From contig JAJEKV010000036.1 of the NCBI GenBank assembly GCA_021234155.1, positions 7,389,426 through 7,453,425 of the forward strand: a stretch of DNA of 64,000 bases, written 5' to 3'. A model generated the notes under the pieces. That model was given only the letters and a program-made list of their open reading frames with translations. It searched no databases and was not told the DNA's origin. Position numbers and translations under genes: made by a program. Of this stretch, positions 24,601 through 36,299 are shown piece by piece (position 1 is the stretch's first letter; every line of letters starts with the position of its first letter). Source of the stretch: Isoetes taiwanensis (lineage: Eukaryota > Streptophyta > Lycopodiopsida > Isoetales > Isoetaceae).

Positions 24601-24701
24601 GGATTTACATTTTCGGATTCAAAATTTCGCTTTTACCGGATTTCATGTACACAGCGTGGGAAAAAGGAGGACACACCCCCAACACAATTTAAGTAAGTAG
24701 A
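21667..24701 (-). mobile_element. Helitron copy A3 (about 3.03 kb, both ends intact)
   Basis: On the minus strand it starts TCTACTTACTTAAATTG at 24701. It ends with hairpin GCCCGGCAACGCCGGGC (21697-21681), then ACACGTTTACTAG, with T following. It is homologous along its whole length to A1 and, up to its truncation point, to A2. No Rep/helicase gene is present, so it must have been moved by enzymes encoded elsewhere. The base before its 5' TC is the last G of another Helitron's CTAG (B). Confidence 0.82.
21681..21697 (-). terminator. Helitron A3 3' hairpin
   Basis: GCCCGGCAACGCCGGGC forms a 7-bp stem with a 3-base loop. It lies 10 bases before the terminal CTAG, as in other plant Helitrons. 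Related hairpins occur at 24710, 25965, 49799 and 57580. Confidence 0.85.
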
Positions 24702-25951
24702 CTAGTAACGTGTGCGGCGTTGCTGCCAATGTTTGGCATGTGTGTTTACTTAGACGTTAAGGTTCATATGTGCAACTTCCGTCAATAGCACATCTTGATA
24801 TTCGCAGGAATAGACATTATTTGCTTTTGTAATTATTTTTGTTATTGAGATTATGTAATGACAGTATCATCAATGTATTAACTTTGCATTTATAGATTCC
24901 AGTAGAGAAAGCAATGCTTTTTAGAGAATATGGGGGGCACTTGATTTACCTCTAAACACGAAAACGTGGAAAGACAGATCCAAAACTTATGCTCAAAATG
25001 TCACCCAATGCCACCCTTAGAAGTAGTTAAGTACATCATCAAAAAATAGGTACAGAAATGCAAAATACAAATCATTGACGTACTTTAATTCATGATGGGA
25101 CTCTAAATATACATCTCCACATGATGCACATCACCAAGGGCCTAATGTTGTACTTTTTTTTATGCTCTCGTAATATCCTCACTTCTCCTACAGATAACAT
25201 CTTAGCCGAGGTAAAACTGAAATGCATGTGTGAGTCATTGATTTGAACTGCTCATGATGTCTCACGACTATCAAGCACGTGAGACAACCCATCCCGAAGG
25301 TAGGCTCGTATATGGAATCAGATATTGCTGCAAGACGAAACGATTTGTAGATCCAATATGCACTCCATTACATATTCCAACGCATGTGAGTTCTTTTGCT
25401 ACAAAAATGCCATCGACATGGATGACGGCGCAACGTGCATCAGCGCGTTGCAGCTTTGATAAAATTGTGTATCGTGTTATGATAGCATCATAGCAATGCG
25501 AGACATTTGTAAATATGACAATACCATTGCTTCTTTGGTATTACTTGTATATGTACATTTCACTTATTATCTGTGTGGGAGTCTTAGCAAATGTTCCTAG
25601 TAGTAAAGTTTGTACGGCTATGTGCACCTACTATTTGGCATTTATTGCTACATATTGTATTTTTGTCCTATAGATCAATTGGTCTCTGAGCACGTTAAAA
25701 ACCAATTCAATCCAATTCTCAAGGCTCTACATGAAATAGGATAAATCATCTCTAAAGTAAACAAAAAGTTAAATGGCATGGCATAGGTGAAAATCAATAT
25801 CAAAGTATGAGGGAGTTATATTTTGAGGACGCACTCATAATGTCATTGGAAAGTAGTGTGTACATTTTGATATATAGTTCTGTGAGGCTATACCAAATCT
25901 ATAATTACTTGCAGATATGATGTCCTGCTTTGTTGCGCATTTTATGATGTT

Positions 25952-28900
25952 CTATAATGGCCGGCATTGCCGCGCATAAGTAGAGGTTGTGTGTTTTTAA
26001 GGGCGTGCAAATTTGATAAACTTGTTGTCTGGCATCTAATAGATGCACTCCTCTGGCCTTAAATAACATTTTTCTAGGATGTTCATCTTGCAGACCTTGA
26101 CAATTTAGGTTTATCCTTTTGGGGGTAAGGGCTACATTTTCCTACTCAATGTTTTACAAAGTCATTATACTTTTGCAACGTAATTAGTCAAACTTCTATG
26201 CCATGAGCCCAACATAAGACATTGTTCTTGGATTCTCATCTTCTTGATGGTGGTGGTTTTATTTCTTAAGGGATGGACATTTATCATATAACACATGTAA
26301 CATGTTTGGTGGAAATACCTTATATGCACCAAACATGATGCTGCATATAATGAACCCATATCCCCATAGTAATCATATTCCAATGACATTGTAATCCGAA
26401 AGCAAATGAATGACTATCAATTATTTGATGGGATCTGCAAATCAATGACTAACCTTGTGCATGATGTAAGACAGGATTCGCAATTCTTTGGGCAATCAAG
26501 AGAATAGACTCTGCTATGGGCAGTTAGACTAATGTCTTTCTTTTCCACCTAATTTGCTCTTTGCAAGACAGAATCAAGTGAATGTAGACCTAAATAAGTA
26601 GCTTGCAAAACTTCCCTTACGCGGAAACATTTATGCATGCAACTCGGCGGATCGGTTATGATGCAATACAAAAGAAGCATGTGACAACCTGCAGTCAAAA
26701 TTCAAAGCCCAATTAACGGTTACTCGCTGAACAAAAATCCTACATATGAAAGCTTTCACAGTTTTAATAACAGATTCTAGATACATGCTAGGCCATTTCC
26801 AGCTTTTAGACCTACCGGATCCATCCATAGACATATTTAATGTACGTATATACGCACATTCAATTTGAAGAGGGCAATACTTTGACATAGTACTTGAACC
26901 GATGTTAGCAATAATATGACATAAAAGAGAAAAAAAACATGCTATCACCAGTGACATCCTATGGGGCACCTACTATAAGATATCAAGGGAATGAAAGAAA
27001 AAGAGAAATAGGATCATCAGAACAGACCATGAATTTTAATAAGTAGATAGCAAAAGCTCACCTGATGCGACTCAAAGGACATAATGCACAAACTGCAACT
27101 GGTAGGTGGGAAGATAGAGCAAGGGTTCGAAAAATGATATAAGAGACCATTTCAAAGAGGAAGCCAGATAGGGCATGGATTAACCCTGTCAAAAATCACC
27201 TGCACAGAGAATGCATATAAAGAAGGAAAATCAATACAGAACTTGCAGCCTTTGCACGTTTAATACATAACTCAATAAAAGAAGCTTTAGACTTCGGCGT
27301 TTCTGGAGTATAAGACAAAAACTGAAAGAGAGAAAATGCTACTTGATGCAGCCCGACCTCGGTATATCGTCCATGAAGAGCATTAGAATTTGGCAGACTC
27401 ATCCATGAAGAAACCTTGAGCTCAACGCAATTACCTGACACAACCAGCTGAGCGTCCAAAGCTCTTCCTGGAGAAAGCCTGCACAAAAGAATGCCCATAC
27501 ATAACCATAGAAGATAAGCTATGAGAGAAAGCATAAACCAATGCTTCGGGAAGGCAGACATTGGCTATTCTAAAGACGGGAAGCCCAAGATTTACACTTT
27601 TGCATATCAGGGAAGATTTTCCCACTCAGATTGGATTCATGCTTACTGCTTTAACACAAAGCACCTCTAAAAGACATGTAATTTATCATACAGCTGTCTA
27701 AGTAGTAAAATGGAAAACATCCCTGAAATGCAAGTCAGAATTCAAATAAAGAACCCTAAATCCATCTAATATTACTAAGTTCAGAAACTTCGGATGTGCA
27801 ACTTAAAATACATCAAAATGCTTCAAGCATGTAGGATAGAACCTTTCAATTGAACAACCTTGTTGATCTATAAGGTCATCTTTAAGCAGATAGCATGCTC
27901 TTTTCAATCGCAAACCTGCACATTCAAAGGGGTCAAAGGAAGGAGGTTTATTTTTACTTTCATGCTTAATGTTTTAACACCAATAAAAAGCACCTCTAAA
28001 AAACCTGTAATCATATGGCTGTCTAGGGTAAAAAAACAAAAAAAATCAATCACAGACCTGCACGTTTAAAAGGGTCAGACAAAGGAGGTTCAACTTTCAA
28101 TTCATGCTTACTGCTTTAACACAAAGCACCTCTAAAAGACATGTAATTTATCATACAGCTGTCTAAGTAATAAAATGGAAAACATCCTTGAAATGCAAGT
28201 CAGAATTCAAATAAAGAACCCTAAATCCATCTAATATTACTAAGTTCAGAAACTTCGGATGTGCAACTTAAAATACATCAAAACGCTTCAAGCATATAGG
28301 AATGCTCTTCGTGCCCTTGAGGATTAGAACAAACCATATATAGCTCGAAATGTCCATGTCGTATCCTTGTGTAGCTTCACATCCAAAATGCCCTGAAAAT
28401 GTCATCTCCGACTTCCTTAAATCATTGTATTACACCTGCACATACATGAAAAGACACAATGATTTAGCAATGGCCTGGGAGCTGAAAGAAGAAGAATCAA
28501 GAATGCCAGTTCCTTTTCTATGGCGGCAGATTGATCCTCTTAAATCTTGAGATCCAAGTTTTTCGAAACTTTCTCATCTAGGCAACATTATCGTAAGCTG
28601 AGGTCCACTCCTTCAGCCATCGCAAAGTCTGCTGAATGCTCTCACTATTGGGCTTTTGTTTCTAATCAAGCATACCTCATGAGAAAAGCTACCAATTCAG
28701 AAAGGAAAACAAAAATAAAATCTTACTCAAAGGGAGAGATTCAGAAGCTTGCCCCTATATTTAACCTCGTAAGCTTAGCAAACACAATGGTAGAGGTAGC
28801 TCCTGGTTTGAGAGTAGCGTAGTAAATAATGATGTTTGTAGATCCTTAAATAAACGGTTGCTAGGGCTAACACAAATATGTGGTGACACTCTCATCCTTG

Positions 28901-30482
28901 GGTAGTATTTCGCAAGCAGATTTGAGGAGGTGCCCCCTCGAAATCACGTTAAAAACTGTTATAATGTTATAATAGAGTCTCTAAGTCCTCGCCAGTGAAA
29001 TTAATCATGAGCATCAACGCAAAGCAATCAAAATAAAATGGGAAAGCATGAAGCAGCACTTACAGAGAGGCGCTGCACCTGCGAAGCCAAATAGGAGAAA
29101 ATTAATTGCTCCAAGCTCCATGGCTCCACTGTTGTGCCCTGCGATTTAGAATTTAGATCTAAAGACCAAAGCAAGTATTTATAAAAAGGTTACAGAATCA
29201 AATTTACCTGATGCAACCAGTAGCCAGAAAGCTTTCCCTGCAAGAAGCCTGCACCAAAAAACATCCAATACATAAGCATAGAAGCATTGCCTTGGGAATA
29301 ATTCATAGGTCTTCACTTCAAGCCAGAGGCACAGAGCACAGATATGAAGGTTTCTAGAAGCTAAAAATTACAGGGAAGTAGAGGAAAACCTTTCCGGATT
29401 AAAGGGGCGGAAACGGAAGGCAACCAACTAATTTCTTTGTGGAGATAACAGGAAAGGCTTGTATCTCGATTTTTTTCTTCTTCTGATATTTTCTGCAACG
29501 AAGTCTCCATGCAACTACGTTTGAGAATACACTTGCCTGCCTGATGCAGTTTCGGTTTGAAAAATGGGCTTGCCTGCTGCAGTTTCCTGTTAGTTCTCGC
29601 CATGTTAAATTGTCCTGCTTGCCGTTAGCTGCCCTATCTGCTCCAATATTAGTTCCCTAAGCTCTTTTCCAGGAGTTACTAATGTCTCCAAGCTCAGGCT
29701 CTGCTGCCGGATAATCGAGACCACTAACTGTTAAAGTATGTTAAAAATCTCGAGCAAAAACCGTTCTAGGATTCATGGATTTACCTTGTTGCTTCATGAC
29801 TCTAACGGCTCCAGCCTCATGCTCTATCCTCAAATCTCGGCTCCAAGCTCTGCCTTGATACCTTGACTTCTAACTACTCCAAGCTCCAGCTCCAAGCTCA
29901 AGCGCCAGGCTCCAAAATATGAGCTCCATCTGCTCCAGCTATGGCACCCGAGAAAAAAAAAATGTCTGGCGATGGATAATAGCTCAAAAGACTTATTCCT
30001 GCCATTTGCTCTAAGATTTAGACTCCACCAAAAAAATGACGAAAGGCGGAGGAGAATCCTCTGCCATATCCTCTCGGCTGCCGTAACAGTAAAACCACCG
30101 CCCCCACCGCCCACAGTGGAGGGAAAAATAATCAGTTAAGAAAGAAAAAAGCCGAATGAGAAGTTTCTCCATCGCCTCTCCATGCACAATGCACAGGGTT
30201 GGAAATGCCATGCCCACTGTAACGCCATAGACACAGCCCACCCAGCAAAGAGGGAACCGGTGGCCTTGCAAAATCCAAGCTTTGGCGAACTCTGGCCGCC
30301 GTGCTGCGTTAACCCACGGGCACCGCCCACACCCAGGAGAGAGAAAGTTGCTGCCAGAAAACTGAAAGAAGAGAGAAAATAGCCGGAAAACGCGTTTTTG
30401 CCGGAAAAAGCGTGAGTTTTGGCGGCCGGAAAGGGCACACCGGCATCAGCCAAAAACCCCAAAAACTTTTTAAGTAAGTAGA
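25952..30482 (-). mobile_element. Helitron C, nested
   Basis: The 5' end TCTACTTACTTAAAAAG (30482, preceded by A) is close to the A family start and is followed by a related GC-rich leader with CCGGC motifs. The 3' side has a hairpin resembling GCGGCAATGCCGGC near 25960-25975, then CATTATAG, an imperfect terminal tetranucleotide. It carries several unrecognised blocks, including 27.6-28.3 kb direct repeats and CTCCAAGCTC-rich sequence at 29100-29930. No Rep/helicase is seen. Confidence 0.5.
27635..28300. repeat. Direct repeats of about 200 bp inside Helitron C
   Basis: 27635-27830 (ATGCTTACTGCTTTAACAC through AAAATACATCAAAA) is repeated almost exactly at 28108-28300, about 475 bp away. A third, diverged part of the unit lies at 27960-28030. 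The function is unknown. Confidence 0.75.
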
Positions 30483-30564
30483 TAATGTCTAGTAAATCTG
30501 CCTTATAAAATTGGGCCTTCTTTCCCATCTTACATTCATGCAAATTCTAAGTCATCTCCCATTA

Positions 30565-30720
30565 CAGGCTCTCACTGCCTGCTACCAGCATAGCCACTAC
30601 AATCACCAAATCTGAAACTTGCAAATGTGACATGATATAAGCAAGAGTTACTTGTTCGATGTTTCCTATGTGCAGCCAAATCCCTGGAAGCCCAGGTAAA
30701 ACTGAATAACTAAGAATTTA
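30565..30720. repeat. Direct repeat R, right copy
   Basis: It matches 20267-20373 from CAGGCTCTCACTGCC to CTAAGAATTTA, with about 45-50 extra bases in the middle. It lies in the part assigned to Helitron B. Confidence 0.8.
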
Positions 30721-31904
30721 TATTACAATCTAGAAGATTACATTATGTAAGCAAAATATCCACATCGCCATCCATTTGTTAACCATTTTCGTGGAGCATT
30801 CACCTATTTGATCACATAGAAGGAATTTTGTTGAAAAAATATGAAAACCAATCTACATAACTTGCTAGAGAAAAGGTGCAAATGTGATAGGAAACAAAGA
30901 AGTAACATGAAACAGAGAAGGAAATGGCTTCTTTTGTCCTTACCCTAAACACATAACCAAAAGCTTCATACAGAAAACATTGGAAGTGCCATGGCTAATA
31001 ATGTCAAATTGTATATAAACCATATCCTTTACAAATGCAAGCCGCTCAAAATCTGCATTTGATCCTCTTTTCTACTCTTGCTTTAGAGGAAATGTCTGAA
31101 TCCTTCGTCTTCCATTTCTAAATTAGGAAATGCCTGGCTTCTACATCTTGATGCCTTCTACTTATCACTTGGGCATAGGGTTGATTCTTTTTTTGTTGCC
31201 GTTCTTATTTCAACCTACATGTAGTCGCAAGATGACAACAAAGTAAAGGACAGAGACAACTCTGTCATTGCCAAAATATTTCATACATAAATAACTTACA
31301 TGCAGATATTTACCTCCTTAAAATCCATCTATGGGAAAGATAGAATTGATACCTATGCAAAAAGAATAAATCGACAGAGAACGTCCGTAATCTTAGTATC
31401 CACCTCCATGTTGTAGCTACCTTCGGTCTAGAGCATAAAGAAATGAACCAGGCATTGAACCAGAAGATATTGAACCGGAAGAGCAGCCATTAGATCTTGA
31501 ACCGGAAGAACAGATATGAAACCGGAAGAGCAGCCATGTCTGCATAGCCCAGGGGTTCTGGCAACCGAGAGAAACCCCAGAATGATGCCGTCCTGGAAAA
31601 TGGGAAAATTTTGAGCATTCTTTTGTGTTCTCTATTTTTGTGTTCTCTATCGTAGCGGCTCCAGAAAGGTATTTGGGACAGTAATAAAACTTCATATTTG
31701 ATATTTTTGGACAAAAGGGTACGTTTTATGTGCCCCTTCAATTTTTAAATGGTTTGATGATGCGAGGTGGCACAATCTGGGCCGTCGATAGTTGCAAAGA
31801 GACAACGGACAAATCTGGGCCGTCGGGCAGGGTAGAGGGACATTTGGACGATCTCGACTGTCGATCAGGCGGACAGACAGACGCCACGGTTTTATAATAT
31901 AGGA

Positions 31905-33225
31905 TGAGATTGTGATGGATGTATCAGATATAAATGCTCTCTTTCTGTTCCTCCTGTGTTGTATGAGTAAAAGGAGGGTAGAGACCTAAAGGCCATCTAG
32001 GATTAGATATGCTCCTAGTTAGAACCCCTTAAATCCCATTAGATGGAGCCTGTGCACAAGAACCCACCTGGCTGTGGAGGCTATGATGTCCAGATAACAG
32101 GTACTATGGTGAAGCGGGGGTGGAGCCTTACTGAGCGCGGCTATTGGGTCTCCTATAGTGTGCTAGGCTTATAGTCGGTCCTCGCACTGGGGCCAGGTAT
32201 GGGTCTGACACCTCCTGGGTCGCAGAAAATGTGCCTATACGGACGTCCTGGGTTCGATGGGTGCGCCAAGGTGGCCCATGAATTTTGGGAGGTTCAAGTC
32301 GGGTACGGATGTGGGGGTCGCTAAGGAGGCACGTCTCCTCTAGCACACCCAGGGATTCATTATGCCTGGGGAAGGGATGCCTCCCTAACCTGCCTCATCG
32401 GGCTGGGGAGATGTAACCCGGAATAGTCTCGTAGGGTGAATCTATGAGATTGCATCTTCGGACACCATAGCATATTTCAGCCTATCTGCAAAGTGTGTAC
32501 AGGAGGGGCGAATGGAGTGGACTACCCTAGCCATTGTTCTATGCCAGCCAACGCCATTGTCATTATTTCGTCTGCTATTATCCGGAGCCCCTGGCTGTCA
32601 ATTAACCCCCATGAGTCTGAGCCCGAGGTAGAATCCTCATTTATAGTGCATAGGCTTGTGAACTCTATGTATAGGTTGCTTACCAATGGTGATATCCTTC
32701 CGCCATATCCTTCCGCCATCCACTAAGTGGTCCCTTCAGCTCCCACCTCCTAGTTGCAGACGTATGTGGACTTGGGCTTGGGATAAACTACTTCATCCTA
32801 AGCCCACTGTGCAAGATTGAGCATGTGCTCCTGGCTATTTATCTGGATACTTGGAATAATTTGCGGAGCCAAGCATTTCATTTAGCATCAGGATGGTTGT
32901 TGTGGTCCATCTAGAAGTACAGAAGATTGTGTGTCTTTCAGGGTTTGGATATTCCTCCTACAATTGTCCTCCAAGATACACAAGCTAGAATTGCTAAGGC
33001 CTACCATTGCTCTTCGCTTGCTCCTGCCAAGCGACAGTTGATATTTAAGTTCCATTTGAGTGTGTTGTCTTATACATAGGCCGGTGGTTCTACTCAGTGA
33101 ACCATGATTATCCTCTGAGATTTTATTCTCGCCTGTGCATTTGTATCTGGCTTTTGGCTTGGAGTTTCAAATAAAGTTTGATGTCCTTCTCAAAAAAGAA
33201 AAAAGAAAAAAGAAAAGAAAAAGCC
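31905..33225 (+). mobile_element. Retroposon-like block with A-rich tail
   Basis: The block is GC-richer than its surroundings up to about 32480. It ends with AATAAAG, then GATGTCCTTCTC, and an A-rich tract (AAAAAAGAAAAAAG and so on) at 33190-33225, like the 3' end of plant LINEs. A 77-codon plus frame (32493-32726) has no recognised motif, and no reverse transcriptase or endonuclease motif is visible. The 5' edge is uncertain. It could be a 5'-truncated LINE or a processed transcript copy. Confidence 0.45.
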
Positions 33226-34370
33226 AGCCCCACCATTATTATATCTCGGTCTGCTCTATCTTGAGGCCCATCCGTCAATCTACTTTCCTTTATGAGTCTG
33301 AGCCTGGGTAGGAGCTCATATGTTTTATGATATATATATTGTGATCTTGGATGTATCTTAGAATGGATAGATGTGCTACCTTTCGTGGTAGTTGCTTATA
33401 TTATATTGTTGCCAGTGCTTACATTGTAGTATGTTTTTGGTATTATAGGAGCCCATAGGGGATGGGTGCGCAAGACATCTCTGTGTTCCCCTACCCACGT
33501 CCTGGCTATCCCAGGAACGGGGCAGATGGAGGGCCCATGTAGTAGTTGATGCTGGATGGGGGATTTCCAATAGAGTATACAACGGGCATCGTATGTTTTC
33601 GGGGAGCGTCACAACAGCTTGAAGATGGTAAGATGCTTATGGAATATGTGCTCAAATTGACACTATGAAAATGTAAAGCCGAGAGTAATCGTTGCAAACA
33701 ATTTGAAGAGAAAACTTGTATGTGTTAAAAAGAGATTGGGTCGGATAAATCTCTCTTGGATTGTGAGAAAGGAAGAAAGACAAAAAATCAATTGAGAACT
33801 TGAATATGAATTGTGGTGCTACCAAGAGAAGAATTATGCAATCAAGAGTTTGTCACAAAGAAGCCAAAAGGTGGTGAGGAAAAGTGTAAGACATATTGTG
33901 AAAACAATTGCTAACAATGATGAGATAATTTTCTTGCTTGATGACCCTTCAAATATTGGCCTAAGAAAAGAGTGCTTGGACATGAAGTTGGTGAGATATA
34001 CTCTAAGAATGATGCATTTAAGGTTCAAGAGGTTTGTGATACTGCTGGGATCAGCAGGCAGACCTCCCCTTCTTCCCCCGTAAAAGTCATGGAAGTAAAA
34101 CCAATATGCCTTATATAGCTAATTGCAGGTGGGCTTGCCTACTATGTAGATATATATTAATTCAATGAGGATTTCCGCCTCCAAACTACAAGAGAATAGA
34201 AGATTGACTTGGTAGAATCATCCCTTGAGCTTGAAATTATCCCAATTAAACTTGGAACACCAAGTGCAAAATTCGAAATATTAAGTTAAAGAGTTCATTA
34301 ATGTGATTTAAAGACTTAAATATTTATATACAATGTGCCATATTATATTGTATTGGAACTAAATGAAAAG
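33226..34370. other. Intergenic, downstream of the GDSL gene
   Basis: No supported gene. A 90-codon plus frame at 33811-34083 (with KSLSQRSQKVVRKSVRHIV) reads smoothly but has no family I can name. The sequence next to 34370 should contain the 3' UTR of the GDSL gene, which is transcribed leftward. Confidence 0.45.
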
Positions 34371-35709
34371 TCATTTATGGCCCAATAGTATCTTCACATT
34401 CCTTGGTGCAATATCTTCGTTACTTCCACTCCAAAACCTTGTTGCTGCTAGTTGATTGAATGCGCTTGTCGGATGAAACATATCCCAGAACAAATATTTT
34501 GATGAATTGCTACAAGTTGGAGCATAGGGATAACAATATGAGTTTTGACCATCCGTGCAGCACGGTTTATTGACATTAGTAAATCCTGCTCAAAAAGAAA
34601 GAAGTTAGCAAATTGTCTTTAATTATATGCTGCTAATGTGGCAGTAGGATAACTAACCATAGAGTCTAGGAGTTCTAATGACGTCCAACATGATCGATGA
34701 AAGATCTCCATATAAGACATTAGAGTGGTTTAGAGATCTTTCTAGTGTTCTTAAAGTTGATTGCAAATTCTTGTTATAACTTCTTCCTGCTCTTTGATAG
34801 CTAGATGCACAATCTCCTGATCTATTAACTCTAAATGCGTATAGCGATTCTGGATTACATCCAATAGCAGCCAAAGAAGTTACTACAAACTGTTTAGCAC
34901 CTTTTGCATGTAGCCTCTGCATTTGACTATCATGGTTAGTCTTAAAAAAAGATAGGAATGATGAGTAGCAAAAAAGAAAGAAGAATTACTTCAATTTGCT
35001 CTGTGAGAATGTTAAGAAGCTCGCTCTCAAATTCGTCGACTGTATAACTTGCTTGAAGTGAAGGACTTTGATAATAATTGTTCGCAAAATCATTGTTCCC
35101 AATTCCGATATAGAATAGTGACTTGGAGATCAACTCAGATGATGCATAAGGACCAATTTGAATGTCTAGCATAGCTTTCACCAACTCAAAATTGTTAACT
35201 TGCTTTGAAAGGGGAACATTCAACCCCTGCAAGTTTTATATGAGTTAGTTGTGCTATTAAATTAATACGAGGAGACAACATGATTCTTACCAAGCGAGCA
35301 CCCGTTGTTGGATATATACCAGAAGCACAAACTCCAAAGTTTACACCACCAAGAATGTTATCTCCAGCTTCTAAATAAGCCGGGACAAATGGAAGACCCA
35401 TAAAACTTGCTAGCACAAACATCCTTAAAGTAAGTGAAGTCCTAAAAAAGATTAAGCAACTAGTTACTACTCACATATATAATCGGGTATCAATCGTCCA
35501 TCAGAGAATCTTCCAGTAGGAAGATGGGTATCAAAATTCATGCCAAAAGGCGGGAAATTCGCCTTAGCATAGGTGAGCAACCTATTAGTATTTCCCACAT
35601 CAACAAGAGAGTCCCCAAAAATGAAAAGTGCTGGTGGGAGGCCTTCCGAAAGAGAGACATGACAAAACATTAGAAAGAAAATGACCCCGTACATTATATG
35701 CGAAGCCAT
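34371..35709 (-). CDS. GDSL esterase/lipase, five exons, intact
   Basis: The product is a plant SGNH/GDSL hydrolase, which cleaves ester bonds in lipids or cell-wall polymers and is usually secreted. Exons on the minus strand are 35709-35475, 35409-35291, 35226-34990, 34916-34658 and 34585-34371. Introns are 64-73 bp, each with GT and AG, and the joined frame is open for 354 residues, normal for the family. Residues 1-22 form a hydrophobic signal peptide. Block I is [12 protein letters not shown] with the catalytic Ser at about 34. Block III is [14 protein letters not shown]. Block V is [12 protein letters not shown] with Asp 318 and His 321. I chose ATG 35709 because it directly precedes the signal peptide; an in-frame ATG at 35784 would add 25 residues through a 75-bp tandem duplication. 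The substrate cannot be deduced. Confidence 0.93.
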
Positions 35710-35839
35710 AAATATTTTGTGAAAGGATTGATGAGGAGGAAGGAACTTATATGCAAGAAACCTATACATTATATGCGAAGCCATAAATATTTTGTGAAAG
35801 GATTGATGGGGAGGAAGGAACTTATATGCAAGAAAATGC
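35690..35839. repeat. 75-bp tandem duplication at the GDSL start
   Basis: Two adjacent 75-bp units (35690-35764 and 35765-35839) match almost exactly at their starts, with one difference near 35807, and diverge in the last few bases of the second. Each carries the ATG and first codons (MASHIMY). Because 75 is a multiple of three, the upstream ATG stays in frame with the gene. Confidence 0.88.
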
Positions 35840-36037
35840 CCATCCCTTTTTGTGGGGATTCATGCCATCAGTATTGTCTTACTTTACTCGTCACTCAAAG
35901 AAGCATTGAACAATAAAAAAATTCGTTTGTTAATTTGTGGTTTGCATACATTCTTTATTTGAAATAAATAAAGCCTTACACAGCTTTGGCACAGTGTGGA
36001 AGGACAATAAGGTCAATACAAATGCATCTGACCAGGT

Positions 36038-36259
36038 TCAGTTCGTTTCTTTGCCATGCTTAGAACAGAGACCAAAACAATTCCCAAAGATATTTGGCAT
36101 GCAACATAAACTACCACTATCAGCAGCATGTTCTTCCACATCATGTTTGTCATGAAATCCCTGCACCACAGCTTCAGCCTCTTCTTTTACTCTTTGGAAA
36201 ATACCAGGGGCCTTCACATCCTCCACCCTGGTGTCCTCTGTCACTTCTTTATGAGGCAT
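36038..36259 (-). CDS. Small conserved-looking plant protein, 73 aa
   Basis: The frame starts MPHKEVTEDTRVEDVKAPG, followed by a helical acidic/basic stretch (FQRVKEEAEAVVQGFHDKH) and a Cys-rich end with LCCMPNIFG. The N-terminal pattern D-V-K-A-P-x-x-x-x-R-x-K-E-E-x-E-A resembles small uncharacterised plant proteins of about 70-120 residues, whose function is unknown to me. A likely splice acceptor (TTACAG) lies about 15 bp upstream of the ATG on the minus strand, so an untranslated first exon further right (36300-37400) is probable. No signal peptide or membrane segment is visible. It has the same strand as the GDSL gene, 330 bp away. Confidence 0.5.
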   Translation of the reverse strand: MPHKEVTEDTRVEDVKAPGIFQRVKEEAEAVVQGFHDKHDVEEHAADSGSLCCMPNIFGNCFGLCSKHGKETN

Positions 36260-36299
36260 CTTTGCTCATACCTGTAACAAATAAACAAAACTACTGTTA

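Larger units (their letters stand above)
24702..31904 (-). mobile_element. Helitron B, probably interrupted by Helitron C
   Basis: The proposed 5' end, at 31904, is TCCTATATTATAAAACC followed by GTGGCGTCTGTC, preceded by A; this is a very typical plant Helitron start. About 100 bp in, GACGGCCCAGATT occurs, also found near the start of the 53681 element. The proposed 3' end at 24702 reads CGTTACTAG after a decayed hairpin, and its last 200 bp are homologous to the A3 3' end. Linking these two ends assumes that C (30482-25952) inserted into B; without C, B would be about 2.7 kb. The pairing is an inference. Confidence 0.5.
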
